The notes beneath the pieces are model-generated. The model saw only the letters and a program-made list of their open reading frames with translations. It was not told the DNA's origin and searched no databases. Made by a program: the position numbers and the translations under genes. 64,000 nucleotides of DNA from Chrysogorgia sp. JL179-B06 (lineage: Eukaryota; Cnidaria; Anthozoa; Scleralcyonacea; Chrysogorgiidae): assembly GCA_035772405.1 (NCBI GenBank), contig JAYKKM010000004.1, positions 103,501 to 167,500 of the forward strand, given 5' to 3'. Below, piece after piece: positions 46,094 through 54,447 of this stretch. The first letter of the stretch is position 1, and every line of letters begins with the position of its first letter.

Positions 46094-46649
46094 ACTAGAA
46101 ATCGTGATTGGCCCCATGTTCGCAGGGAAAACAACAGAGACTCTTCGTAGGTTAATCACGTTAAGTAAATCAGGGCTCAAAGTCCTCTACATGAACAACG
46201 CAGGTGACACTAGACGAACTGACCATGCGTTCTCCACACATCGTCAGACCATTGTTGTCGGATCAGACAGTTTACCTGCGAAGTTAATCACCAACCTTCC
46301 GAGTTCTTCCGAAGTAGCTGACTATGACGTCATCGGAATTGATGAAGGCCATTGGTACTCTGGGTTACTCCCAATTACTCACGATTACATTAAAGCTGGC
46401 ATTCACGTCATTATTTGTGGTCTCATAGCGACAGAGCGCTTAAAAAGAATTGGTGAGCTCGACACACTGTTCTCAGTAGCAGACGACATCACATTTCTAA
46501 AAGCGTATTGCGCCGTTTGTCGCGACACTTACGGAACAACTGTCGAAGCGCCATTCAATTGGAGATATAACCCAGGACCATCATTCGTTGGTGGTGCTGA
46601 GCAATATCGCGCAGTGTGCAGACGTCATCATCCTTCCACACAAAATTAA
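46077..46649 (+). CDS. TK: Thymidine kinase (TK1-type)
   Basis: 190 residues, the normal length. P-loop GPMFAGKT at 12-19 (usual form GPMFSGKT), Walker B-like IDEGHWY at 88-94 (usual DEGQF), the lasso glycines GGAEQY at 172-177, and a zinc site from C145/C148 and C181/H184. It phosphorylates thymidine to dTMP with ATP. The frame is intact, with every known core motif. It sits between a zinc-finger gene and a BRO-like nuclease gene inside the Polinton. A kinase would supply dTTP for PolB in non-dividing cells, as viral TKs do; that role is inferred. Confidence 0.92.
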   Translation: MKKLGKLEIVIGPMFAGKTTETLRRLITLSKSGLKVLYMNNAGDTRRTDHAFSTHRQTIVVGSDSLPAKLITNLPSSSEVADYDVIGIDEGHWYSGLLPITHDYIKAGIHVIICGLIATERLKRIGELDTLFSVADDITFLKAYCAVCRDTYGTTVEAPFNWRYNPGPSFVGGAEQYRAVCRRHHPSTQN

Positions 46650-46886
46650 GGGTGTTCTCGAATACCCCACTTTTTTTAAAATTTATACATTGGTCACATG
46701 AAGCGTCCAATGTCACAGAAACATTTTTTCACACAGTGGTCAGAAGGTTTGTGAAATAAAGAGAGAAATCTTCGCAGATATTTTTATCGAGTTAAAAAAC
46801 GTCTTTAAAAAATGCTAGAGCAGTTGTCGCTTCAAACGTCGTCTCAACAACGAGAACGAGTGCTAATTCGACTTATTACTCGCTGT
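46650..46886. other. Convergent intergenic region
   Basis: Between the TK (+) and BRO (-) stops. It has T-runs and ACATTGGTCACATG. No gene is seen. Transcript ends are expected here. Confidence 0.4.
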
Positions 46887-47642
46887 CTAAAAAGTCTCTT
46901 TACAATAGCGTCTCTCATGGTTACTCAACGCTGATTTATTTTTAAATTTACGAAAACACTGAGAGCACTGAAACCCAACGTCAAAGAAATATTTTATTAC
47001 CGTGGTAATAGCGTCATCGTACGAGTCACACAAGAGTGTTAGATACCCAGCGGATTTGTATCTGAGCAACAGAGACTCTTGCTCTTCAGATGTCTTGCCT
47101 GTACCACCTGGATTCTTGAACTCAATCACGAGCCCGCTGTGCTGTCGGTTTGCATTAGCAATAACTAAGTCAGGTGTTCCACGTTGGTAACCTTTTTTCC
47201 ACGAATTTATTCTTTTACTCGAAGTGTCTTGATTCTCACAAGCAGCTATCAAAATAGCTTCTGGATAATATTTCCTAAGAAAACCAACAACTTTCGTGTG
47301 AAGGTCGAACTCAGTGATCATTTTAAACTGGTTGTGCTTGAGACCAACGTCAGCTAAACTTTTTTTAACGCTTGGTAAGACTTCTGAGTGCACCCACCTT
47401 CCAAAGTGTTTCGCGCGCTCCAATTTACTCGAGAACGTCAATGAGTAGACCCCAAGTTCGTTGATAAATGAGGCCTGCTCCATCTTCATTTTACAATCAG
47501 GTTCGACGTGGTCGTTGACTGCATCTTTTGGTCGAGCGTAACCTAGAGCGCTTGCGACTTCTTTCGCTTTGAACCATATTTCACCGTTGTGATTAACCGT
47601 CGTGATTTGGTGACCATCGAATAATTGCACTGAGTTGGTTGC
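46887..47642 (-). CDS. BRO-N domain fused to a VRR-NUC-like nuclease and a C2H2 finger
   Basis: I chose the ATG at 47642 (MATNSVQLF). Starting at 47675 would overlap the small gene ending at 47665. The N-terminal ~100 residues read FDGHQITTVNHNGEIWFKAK, EVASALGYARPKDAVNDHV and GRWVHSEVLPSVKK: a BRO-N DNA-binding domain as in baculovirus and phage proteins. Then YQRGTPDLVI...GLVIEFKNPGGTGK with later LLRYKSAGYLTLLCD, which fits the PD-(D/E)xK fold of VRR-NUC nucleases (D and ExK visible). The last 30 residues have CSQCFRKFKNKSALSNHERR, a C2H2 finger. It probably cuts or binds DNA during replication or recombination. Confidence 0.85.
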   Translation of the reverse strand, partial: ATNSVQLFDGHQITTVNHNGEIWFKAKEVASALGYARPKDAVNDHVEPDCKMKMEQASFINELGVYSLTFSSKLERAKHFGRWVHSEVLPSVKKSLADVGLKHNQFKMITEFDLHTKVVGFLRKYYPEAILIAACENQDTSSKRINSWKKGYQRGTPDLVIANANRQHSGLVIEFKNPGGTGKTSEEQESLLLRYKSAGYLTLLCDSYDDAITTVIKYFFDVGFQCSQCFRKFKNKSALSNHERRYCKETF

Positions 47643-47664
47643 CATTACTATAGCCTCACAAAAA

Positions 47665-47805
47665 CTACTCGACATAGGTGTCAGGTTTTTTATAGATCTG
47701 GTTTGTTGTGTACCAATGCAGCAGGTGTGTTTTATTAGTCTTCAGTTTTCTACGTCGTCTGAAAAAGTTTCTAATGTTACGAACCAGTTTTCTAAGCCAA
47801 CCCAT
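47665..47805 (-). CDS. 46-residue, very basic peptide
   Basis: A short frame starting MGWLRKLVRNIRNFFRRRRK and ending with a Tyr/Glu tail and a TAG. Over a third of the first 25 residues are Arg/Lys, spaced as an amphipathic helix. Gly2 could be myristoylated. It fits exactly between the 68-residue gene and the BRO gene. By analogy with adenovirus core peptides it may bind DNA or membrane; this is inference. Confidence 0.45.
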   Translation of the reverse strand: MGWLRKLVRNIRNFFRRRRKLKTNKTHLLHWYTTNQIYKKPDTYVE

Positions 47806-47813
47806 TACATAAC

Positions 47814-48020
47814 TTAAGTCACGTCTCCCACCACTCCCACAGTGTCTGACTCTGGTAACATAATAGGTTCGCCGTAAGTCTTTTTAGACCTCATACCAAT
47901 CTCAGCGTGGAGCTCGAGAGTTATATCACCGCGGCCAAATGACCCACCAGCTTTGAACATGTGGTCAGTCGTCTTATTTATTTTATATGTTTCATGAGGT
48001 CTCGAAATACATGCTCCCAT
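47814..48020 (-). CDS. 68-residue protein with an N-myristoylation motif
   Basis: Starts MGACISRPHETYK. Gly2 with small residues and Ser6 fits the N-myristoyltransferase consensus, and Cys4 could be palmitoylated. The rest is polar, with FKAGGSFGRGDITLELHAEI. It begins at the base after the fibre gene's stop, so the two are likely co-transcribed. Probably a membrane-linked virion or assembly protein; the family is unknown. Confidence 0.55.
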   Translation of the reverse strand: MGACISRPHETYKINKTTDHMFKAGGSFGRGDITLELHAEIGMRSKKTYGEPIMLPESDTVGVVGDVT

Positions 48021-48971
48021 TTACTTTATACCATATTCCTTCATCATTTCTCCACCCATGATTATGATGTCTCGGTTCGTCATGTAACCACTCACGATTT
48101 TCACACCGTAGAATTCTATCAACGATGGGTATGCATAAGGTGCGAGTGGTATTCTTGGTCGGTGTATTCCAAAAATTGTTCCATAGGGTGTGCCTATCTT
48201 TTTCATGTTCGCTATGAAGTCTGAGTCGGTTGACTTAACGTTGTTGACTCTGACGTGTGAATTGTTCATTTGCCAGTGTATTGATATCATATGCATTTTA
48301 CTTATGTCAACGCCACTTGGGATAGTGCATATGCTCTCCATTGCTGGGATGCTACCACCATACGCGAGTCCATTAGTCATACCAGTCTTGTACCCTATGA
48401 ACTTATCCCACTGACCGTCGTCGTTCGATATAATTGTCTCCCAATTTGATCCAGCAGTTCTCATAGGCAACCTCACCACGACAAAAATAGAGAGATCACA
48501 CCATTGCATACTTGGACAATTAAAATGGAGACCTGACTCAAGTGGGAGTGGTGTTAACACAGGGGACAGAAAACTTTGGCTTACACTGCTGATGCCAATA
48601 ATAGGACCATAAGTCGGGTTGTTTTGCACTAATTTACTTGTTTCACCAATAGCTTTCACATTGTTTGAACCATTGGTGTGAAATTCCACGTTTTTTAAGG
48701 CGTGTGTGCTAACGTTGAAGTCGAGCACAACATTATAGGACTGACTCTTGAGGAAACCTGATAGTAGTTGCTCTAGAGTTCTTTTATTTGCAGCGTCTGA
48801 GTCATCGACTGGGTCTGCCACGTTTTTTATCGCTGAGCCTTGCATGTCTATTATTCCAGACATCCTTCCACCAGTCGCACTTAATTTGGGATCTTCGTCC
48901 AGATGTCTTTTCGTTCTCTTTAGTATTTTATCGTGAGGGTCGTCAGACTCATACCCATAGTTTAGACTCAT
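48021..48971 (-). CDS. Fibre-like protein with phage-tail-type motif
   Basis: 316 residues, no frameshift. N-terminal tail MSLNYGYESDD is followed by a basic patch. Then GIIDMQGSAIKNVADPVDDS and DAANKRTLEQ, the motif seen at the shaft of many phage tail fibres ('GNIDMGGNKI.NL..P....DAA.K'). The C-terminal ~180 residues are rich in beta strands and Trp/Gly (WCDLSIFVVVRLP, TIISNDDGQWDKFIGY), like a concanavalin/LamG-type sandwich. This fits a trimeric spike that binds a host surface. The N-terminal MSLNYG is shared with the penton-like protein at 51062 and may dock the spike to the capsid. The final fold call is by eye. Confidence 0.65.
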   Translation of the reverse strand: MSLNYGYESDDPHDKILKRTKRHLDEDPKLSATGGRMSGIIDMQGSAIKNVADPVDDSDAANKRTLEQLLSGFLKSQSYNVVLDFNVSTHALKNVEFHTNGSNNVKAIGETSKLVQNNPTYGPIIGISSVSQSFLSPVLTPLPLESGLHFNCPSMQWCDLSIFVVVRLPMRTAGSNWETIISNDDGQWDKFIGYKTGMTNGLAYGGSIPAMESICTIPSGVDISKMHMISIHWQMNNSHVRVNNVKSTDSDFIANMKKIGTPYGTIFGIHRPRIPLAPYAYPSLIEFYGVKIVSGYMTNRDIIIMGGEMMKEYGIK

Positions 48972-48973
48972 TA

Positions 48974-50348
48974 CTACTTCAAGGTGTATTTGGTTAGTAG
49001 ATAGCCAGAGACTGCTGAGAACCCTAAGATTATCGCCAACGTTGTCGTGGTGTCTGACTTACTTGTGGTGGTCTGCGCTATTTGATTGGTGGTGACCACT
49101 GTTTTCTTTGCAGGTGGCGTAACTAGAGTTTCCAAGTGGAGCCCTGCCGCTTGGTGGACTTTTTTGTGCTTCGCTTTTGACACTCGGTGGTAGTTCAACC
49201 CGTCATTATACCCAAATGTCATCCCAGTTTCGGACGAAGTTCTTAGCACGTTATTGTAACCGACAATGGGGTCCTTTAACAAGACCATGCTTCTGGGGAT
49301 CAACCAAGTGTTGGGTGTCACAGCTGTGTCTAGCTTAACGTTGGTGTCACTAATCGCTTTGTTCATAAGGTTGATCCAAACACTCGGTGAATATTGAACC
49401 ACAGCGTTTTCAACGATGTCTCTAAAGATTTGTTGCGTTTCTCGAGCACTAGCTCTAGTTCCCACGATGCTTTGCTTTGACCTCGCTTGGGCTCCAAGAA
49501 TGGCGTACATGTAAACTTCAATCGATTGGTTTAGTAGTTCTTGCCCTAGTGGTGTGAACCCGTCAGAGTGTCTCGGGCAATACCGACGATAATCACCTTG
49601 GATGTCCTTGATGTATCTATTGTCAACATCAGTCAATGGTAGGTGACCTTTCAAAAGTCGCCAGTCAGGGAGGTACAGTCTTAAGATATTGTTAATGTCA
49701 ACTTGACTCTTACTCAAACGGAACATCACACGACGAATGGTGAAGTACACGTGAAACCTCATGAGACCCACGACTTGCTTTGGAACGTCGACGTGATAAC
49801 TTAAGTTTTGTAGAGACACCCCTGAGCGGTATGTAGCGATGTACATACCTGCGATCGCTTGATAGTAAACTCTCGAGTAGAGTCCAAACTGTGTTAACGT
49901 TACCACCAATTGCCTTGTCGTTGTGACGTCTTTTGGTGTCGATGAGTATTCTCGGTAGGTCTGATTTGAAGGAATTATTGTCGTCGACAAAGACGTCAAA
50001 ATTGTGGGTTGGGTAATTTAGGACATATGGTGGAAACGTTGCGACTTCTCTGTAGCTCTTGTGGGTCTCCGTCAGTAGTAACTTTGGGACACGTCCATCG
50101 CTCGACCATATTCTTGGGAATCTTGGTGTATTGCTAAGGAATTTTGTAAAGCCCTCGTTCTTCGTGAACTTTGGTGACTTTATGTTTATCATGTCAGAGT
50201 ACTTTGAACCCGACTTGAAATAAATGTCGACGGTCTTGACTGTTTTATTGTCGTCTGCGAGGTTGTACCCAAACTCAAACTTATCTAGTTGCGCATTTGG
50301 AAATTCACTAAGAAGAATTAGTTCACCTTGCTTTCTTTTTGTTAGCAT
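48974..50348 (-). CDS. Unknown large Polinton protein with C-terminal anchor (one frameshift)
   Basis: Frames 50348-49710 and 49999-48974 together cover about 455 codons; the switch is near 49950-49985. The N-terminal part has KFEFGYNLADDNKTVKT and YVLNYPTHNFDVFVDDN. The rest has a helical body (MYAILGAQARSKQSI) and ends with a membrane segment LAIILGFSAVSGYLLTKY. I do not recognise the family. Large size, late-gene neighbours and a tail anchor suggest a virion protein. Confidence 0.5.
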
Positions 50349-50371
50349 CTACATAACATACACTACATTAT
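50349..50371. promoter_or_regulatory. Very short divergent intergenic spacer
   Basis: Only 23 bp of AT-rich sequence separate two ATGs pointing apart, so promoters or leaders must be minimal or overlap the genes. Confidence 0.35.
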
Positions 50372-51036
50372 ATGGTCAGGGTTGTAGTGTTGATTAGAGG
50401 TCCAACGGAGACTGTGGATCTACCAGAAGCACTTTTGACGTTTGGCTCAGATCCTCACTTACTAGTAAAAAAAGCGACCATCTTTTGGGACTACGTTAAC
50501 GTGGAGACCGGTGTGAATGATGAAATAAGTTACAACAGCAACAAACACGTTTTTGAGTCTGGGTACCACACTTTTAAAATGATTGCTGACGAGTTGAAGG
50601 GATTAGGGGCTATCGAGCTAGTAGCCAACAAACACAATTCAAAGTGTGCGATAAGAACTGACCAACAATTAGAGCTGTTTAAATTTGGAGAGCTGTTAGG
50701 GTTCAACGATAACACAACGGTGAGTAGTAGTGGTTTGGTCAGCCCTAACGTTGTGAACGTTAACAAAGGGCTGAAGTACGTACAAGTGGGTTGCAGCATT
50801 GTGAACAGACCTGAGAATATTGTTAATGGCAGCAAAAGCGAGGTTATCGTTGAGTTGCCATTGACCACCACCCAACCACTGAAGAGCTCTGTTCAACAAT
50901 TCTTCAACATTGAGTCGAAGGTTGTCGATAAACAAAGGCGCTTTTAACACAGCTGGTGTTTAATGTGACTGACCAAGATGGTAGTGGTGTCAATGTTGGT
51001 GACATATTGTTGGATTTGTATGCGACGCTTGAGTAG
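50372..51036 (+). CDS. Penton-like (minor capsid) paralogue 1 (one frameshift)
   Basis: 191 codons to a stop at 50947. The true end, VNVGDILLDLYATLE, lies in another frame up to 51036, so a single-base shift occurs near 50940. Shared landmarks with the 51062 protein in order: VKKATIFWDYVNV, GELLGF, VNKGLKYVQVGC, NGSKSEVIVELPL, IESKV and the (L)L(D/E)LY end. These blocks resemble the single-jelly-roll minor capsid proteins of Polintons, but I made the match by eye. It lacks the MSLNYG tail of its partner. Confidence 0.55.
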
Positions 51037-51061
51037 CTAACGTTAAACGCGCGCTAAAGTA

Positions 51062-51853
51062 ATGAGTCTAAACTATGGGTTCGACTCTGGTGGTTACACT
51101 GAAAAGCGACGTGTAGACGACAGTCCTCAAAAGTTGACGGTGCTTATTGAAGGTGTGGAAAAAGTTGTAACTTTTGACCATAGTGTAGTAGCCACACATG
51201 ATAGCCCACACATTGTAGTCAAGACAGCCACTGTGTTTTGGAACTATGATAATGTGACAGGTAGTGACGATATTCGATTCTTATACGTTAGAATTGGAAT
51301 ACCAGCGTCAGGATTCTCGACAACTCGATTGGGTGGGGGTCACTACGACTTCGACGCGTTGGTTAGAGCTCTACGACTCACGCTCAGGGCGGTTAATGTA
51401 GACTTCGTGGTGGAGAAGCTGATGGCCACAGGTAAAAGTAGGGTCAAAGTTCGGCATATGAGGCGTGGCGCCACCAACAGAGTAGAACTTTGGCTAGGTG
51501 ACATTGGGCTTTTGCTTGGTTTTGCGAAGGACGCAGGAATTACGTTAGATGCTAAGTGGCACGACAGTCCAAACAAGATTGATATGAACAGAGGTCTGAA
51601 GTATGTAGAGGTCTCGTGCGACGCTGTTGAGACGGAGAGCAATGTGGGCACTGACGGGAATCGTAGTGATGTGATCACAACGTTGCCAATACCCACCGAG
51701 CAGTCTCTTGATGGAGGGATACAACGTTATGTATACGTTGACTCCAAGGTGAGAATTAAAAAAGGTATTTACTCAAGTATGACGTTTCGTGTCAAACCAA
51801 ACAACGGTGACGCTGACGTCGGCGCGGTGCTATTGGAACTGTATATTGTGTGA
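51062..51853 (+). CDS. Penton-like (minor capsid) paralogue 2
   Basis: 263 residues, intact. Starts MSLNYGFDSGG (as the fibre-like protein does), then beta-rich blocks VKTATVFWNYDNV, STTRLGGGHYDFDAL, GDIGLLLGF, MNRGLKYVEVSC, and ends VGAVLLELYIV. It keeps the same block order as the neighbour at 50372, so the two arose by duplication. The family is probably the penton-type single jelly roll that fills capsid vertices; a vertex protein next to a fibre gene would make sense. Confidence 0.6.
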   Translation: MSLNYGFDSGGYTEKRRVDDSPQKLTVLIEGVEKVVTFDHSVVATHDSPHIVVKTATVFWNYDNVTGSDDIRFLYVRIGIPASGFSTTRLGGGHYDFDALVRALRLTLRAVNVDFVVEKLMATGKSRVKVRHMRRGATNRVELWLGDIGLLLGFAKDAGITLDAKWHDSPNKIDMNRGLKYVEVSCDAVETESNVGTDGNRSDVITTLPIPTEQSLDGGIQRYVYVDSKVRIKKGIYSSMTFRVKPNNGDADVGAVLLELYIV

Positions 51854-51858
51854 ATTAT

Positions 51859-52964
51859 ATGGAGCTCGGTGTGGAGACAGAGCAAGGGTTGAGAGACATT
51901 TATTATGATCCTAAGACAGGGTTCAGTGGTGCAGAGAGGCTGTATCAAAGTGCGTTGGGAGACGGATTGAAAGTAACTAGAAAAACAGTTAAAGAATGGT
52001 TGACCGCGCAGGACACTTACACTATAGGTACAAACCTATTGTGAGAAGGCATAAGTTCCGCGCGACTTTTGTTGGGTTTCTTGGCGAAGAGCTCCAAATG
52101 GACTTAGTGGACATGAGTAAGTATTCAAAACAGAATGGCGGTTATTATTGGATATTGACAGGCATTGAAATATTGAGTAGATACGCTTTTGGCATTGCAG
52201 TTTACAGAAAAGACACTAAGAACATGACTAAGGCTGTTGGAAAATTGTTGAACAACTTTAAAGATCGGTTTGGAACCACGCCTAAGTTAGCACAATTTGA
52301 TGATGGACTTGAGTTCTACAATGTTGGTGTGAAAAGTTTGTTGAAGGAGCGTGACGTTAAATATTTCAGCACTAAGAGTGACAAGAAGGCTGCTGTTGTC
52401 GAGCGTTTTAACAGAAGTCTGAAGAGTATTATGTGGAAGTACTTTTATAGTCGCGGGACGTACAAATGGATTGACGCTTTGGACCAGTTTGTAAGCAATT
52501 ACAATAGCAATGTGAACCGCAGTATTATGATGAAACCGAAGGATGTCAATAAGTCAAATGAGGGTGAAGTGTGGACCACTTTGTTTGGTCATCATTTCGC
52601 AGACAACCCATTGCCAAAGTTTAGAGTTGGCGAGTCAGTGAGAATTAGTAAATACAAGAGCGTGTTCACAAAGGGCTATGAAGCCAACTTCACTGAGGAG
52701 CTGTTTAAAGTGGTGAAGGTTATTCGCGGTGATCCAAATGTGTACGAAATTGAGGACGTAAGTGGTGAACAGATTATTGGTAAATTTTATGAACAGGAAT
52801 TATCGCTGGTTAATAAGAAACATGGCGACGATGTGTACAGAGTTGAAAAGGTGTTGAAAAGAAAGAAAGTCAGAGGCAAGAAGATGGCGCTGGTCAAATG
52901 GTTGGGTTATGAGAGCAAACATAATTCGTGGATACCAGAAAGCGATATTCAAAATGTGAGCTAA
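51859..52964 (+). CDS. Retrovirus-like integrase with chromodomain (one frameshift)
   Basis: The ATG at 51859 begins MELGVETEQGLRDIYYDPK, a zinc-free N-terminal helical part. A shift near 52028 moves to the frame that carries the core: MDLVDMSKY (first Asp), FDDGLEFYN (second Asp) and KAAVVERFNRSLK (Glu), spaced as D,D35E. The C-terminal 45 residues, VYRVEKVLKRKKVRGKK and VKWLGYESKHNSWIPE, are a chromodomain, typical of Polinton integrases. The enzyme makes the 6-bp staggered cut seen as AATATG. It overlaps the stop of the gene before by a few bases. Confidence 0.92.
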
Positions 52965-52970
52965 TGTAAT

Positions 52971-54395
52971 ATGGCTGAAGGTGGGGAAGGTTTTGACGAG
53001 ATTGAGATGGAGAACTTAGATAGACTTAATATGTACACTGACGATCAATTACATGACGAACTCGAAAAAGTCACTCGAAAAAACAATTTGATAAACGACG
53101 CGCACGTCGACGGCGAAATGCCAGACGGCGTGCGTGTTGAGAGTGAAAAATCGTATGATAGAATGAATAGATTGCAGGATGAAGAGGATAGGAGGTTTCG
53201 AGAAAAAGAGACGTCATTTGTCGACACTGATGATGGTAAGACGGTGACAATAAGGGGAACCAACACAGAAGTCCCAACAGTGGAGTTTGTTGAACAGGAG
53301 TCATATGGTGACGTCGATGACACGAGCTTCAGTATAGCTTTTGAAGAGGAGGAGGAAATTAAGAGAAGACTGGGTGAGCTAAAAGCGTCCAACAAAGAGC
53401 TAGCAGAAAACAACGTAAAAAGAGTCAAGCTAATAAGTAGGAAAATACGTAAATTAAGCAAAAAGGCACTCGGCCAAGACGACGCGTCAAGGAAAATAGT
53501 CAACAGGTCGCAGGTTACGGACTCGGGGGCTATTCTTTTCAAACCGATAAACAAAGATGGTAAATATGGAAAACCCAAACGAATTCTAATACCTGGGAAA
53601 AAAGGTTTGATCTACAGCAAAGACGCTAGTAGTAAAAACGCGATTGAGCAGTTCAAACAGTTAGTTAGTCAAATCCCTGAGAGCACAGAGACAACAGCTG
53701 TCACAACAGAAGTGATCCCAGATGACTTCCCAGTAGTTGAGACAAAAGTGGTCTATGACGACATACCTGGGTTATCACCAGACGAAAACCGCGAGCTGAG
53801 TGGTGTGGTTAATCCAAGTGATGGTGTGTTGCGTGAATCAAGAATAGGTGACACTGGTGCGTTGCAAATACAAGCAGACTATTTTCAAAAGGTGATAGAT
53901 GAAACGAGTATGAGATTGGCAGAGCTCAACAGAGAAGGCCTCACGGCTGCGGAGAAAAAAGAGCGTATTGATCTAGTTGAAAGAATGATTGGACTTAGAA
54001 AGGCTAGAGACAGAACCCTAGGACAGCGAGAAATAGAGGAGGTTAGAGAACAACAAGAAGTCGACATTGACAGATTTCAGAAATTTAAGGAATGGGCTAA
54101 AGAAAACGTGGTTGGGTTGAGCGCTGTAGCGATTTCAATGGCTGGGATTATAACAACTATTATTATCGCTGGGAGGTCTGCTGTTATGAAAGGCGCTGTG
54201 GCCACGAGGTCATTCGCACAGGCTGTTAAGAACGCGATAACGAAGATGGGTCCATGGGCTGTTGGGTTGGCTAACTTAGTTTACAATGCGTTGACGTTGG
54301 GTGCGAAGGGTCTCGCATGGTTGGCTCAAAATCTGTGGGTACTCGCGGTGATACTTGTGTGGTTTGCTTATGACTATTACAAGCTAAAACGGTAG
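52971..54395 (+). CDS. Large charged protein with C-terminal membrane segments
   Basis: 474 residues, intact, starting 7 bp after the integrase stop. The first ~370 residues are highly charged, with coiled-coil stretches (EEEEEIKRRLGELKASNKEL and LAELNREGLTAAEKKERIDL) and DSGAILFKPINKDGKYGKP. From 380 the protein turns hydrophobic: VVGLSAVAISMAGIITTIII (380-399), a second amphipathic part near 425-445, and LWVLAVILVWFAYDYY at the end. This suggests a stalk inside the virion anchored in a membrane. Family not recognised. Confidence 0.6.
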   Translation: MAEGGEGFDEIEMENLDRLNMYTDDQLHDELEKVTRKNNLINDAHVDGEMPDGVRVESEKSYDRMNRLQDEEDRRFREKETSFVDTDDGKTVTIRGTNTEVPTVEFVEQESYGDVDDTSFSIAFEEEEEIKRRLGELKASNKELAENNVKRVKLISRKIRKLSKKALGQDDASRKIVNRSQVTDSGAILFKPINKDGKYGKPKRILIPGKKGLIYSKDASSKNAIEQFKQLVSQIPESTETTAVTTEVIPDDFPVVETKVVYDDIPGLSPDENRELSGVVNPSDGVLRESRIGDTGALQIQADYFQKVIDETSMRLAELNREGLTAAEKKERIDLVERMIGLRKARDRTLGQREIEEVREQQEVDIDRFQKFKEWAKENVVGLSAVAISMAGIITTIIIAGRSAVMKGAVATRSFAQAVKNAITKMGPWAVGLANLVYNALTLGAKGLAWLAQNLWVLAVILVWFAYDYYKLKR

Positions 54396-54447
54396 TCTCA
54401 GCTTCGAGGGTCTCAGCTTCGAAGATGACAAAACATATGTAAAGTAT

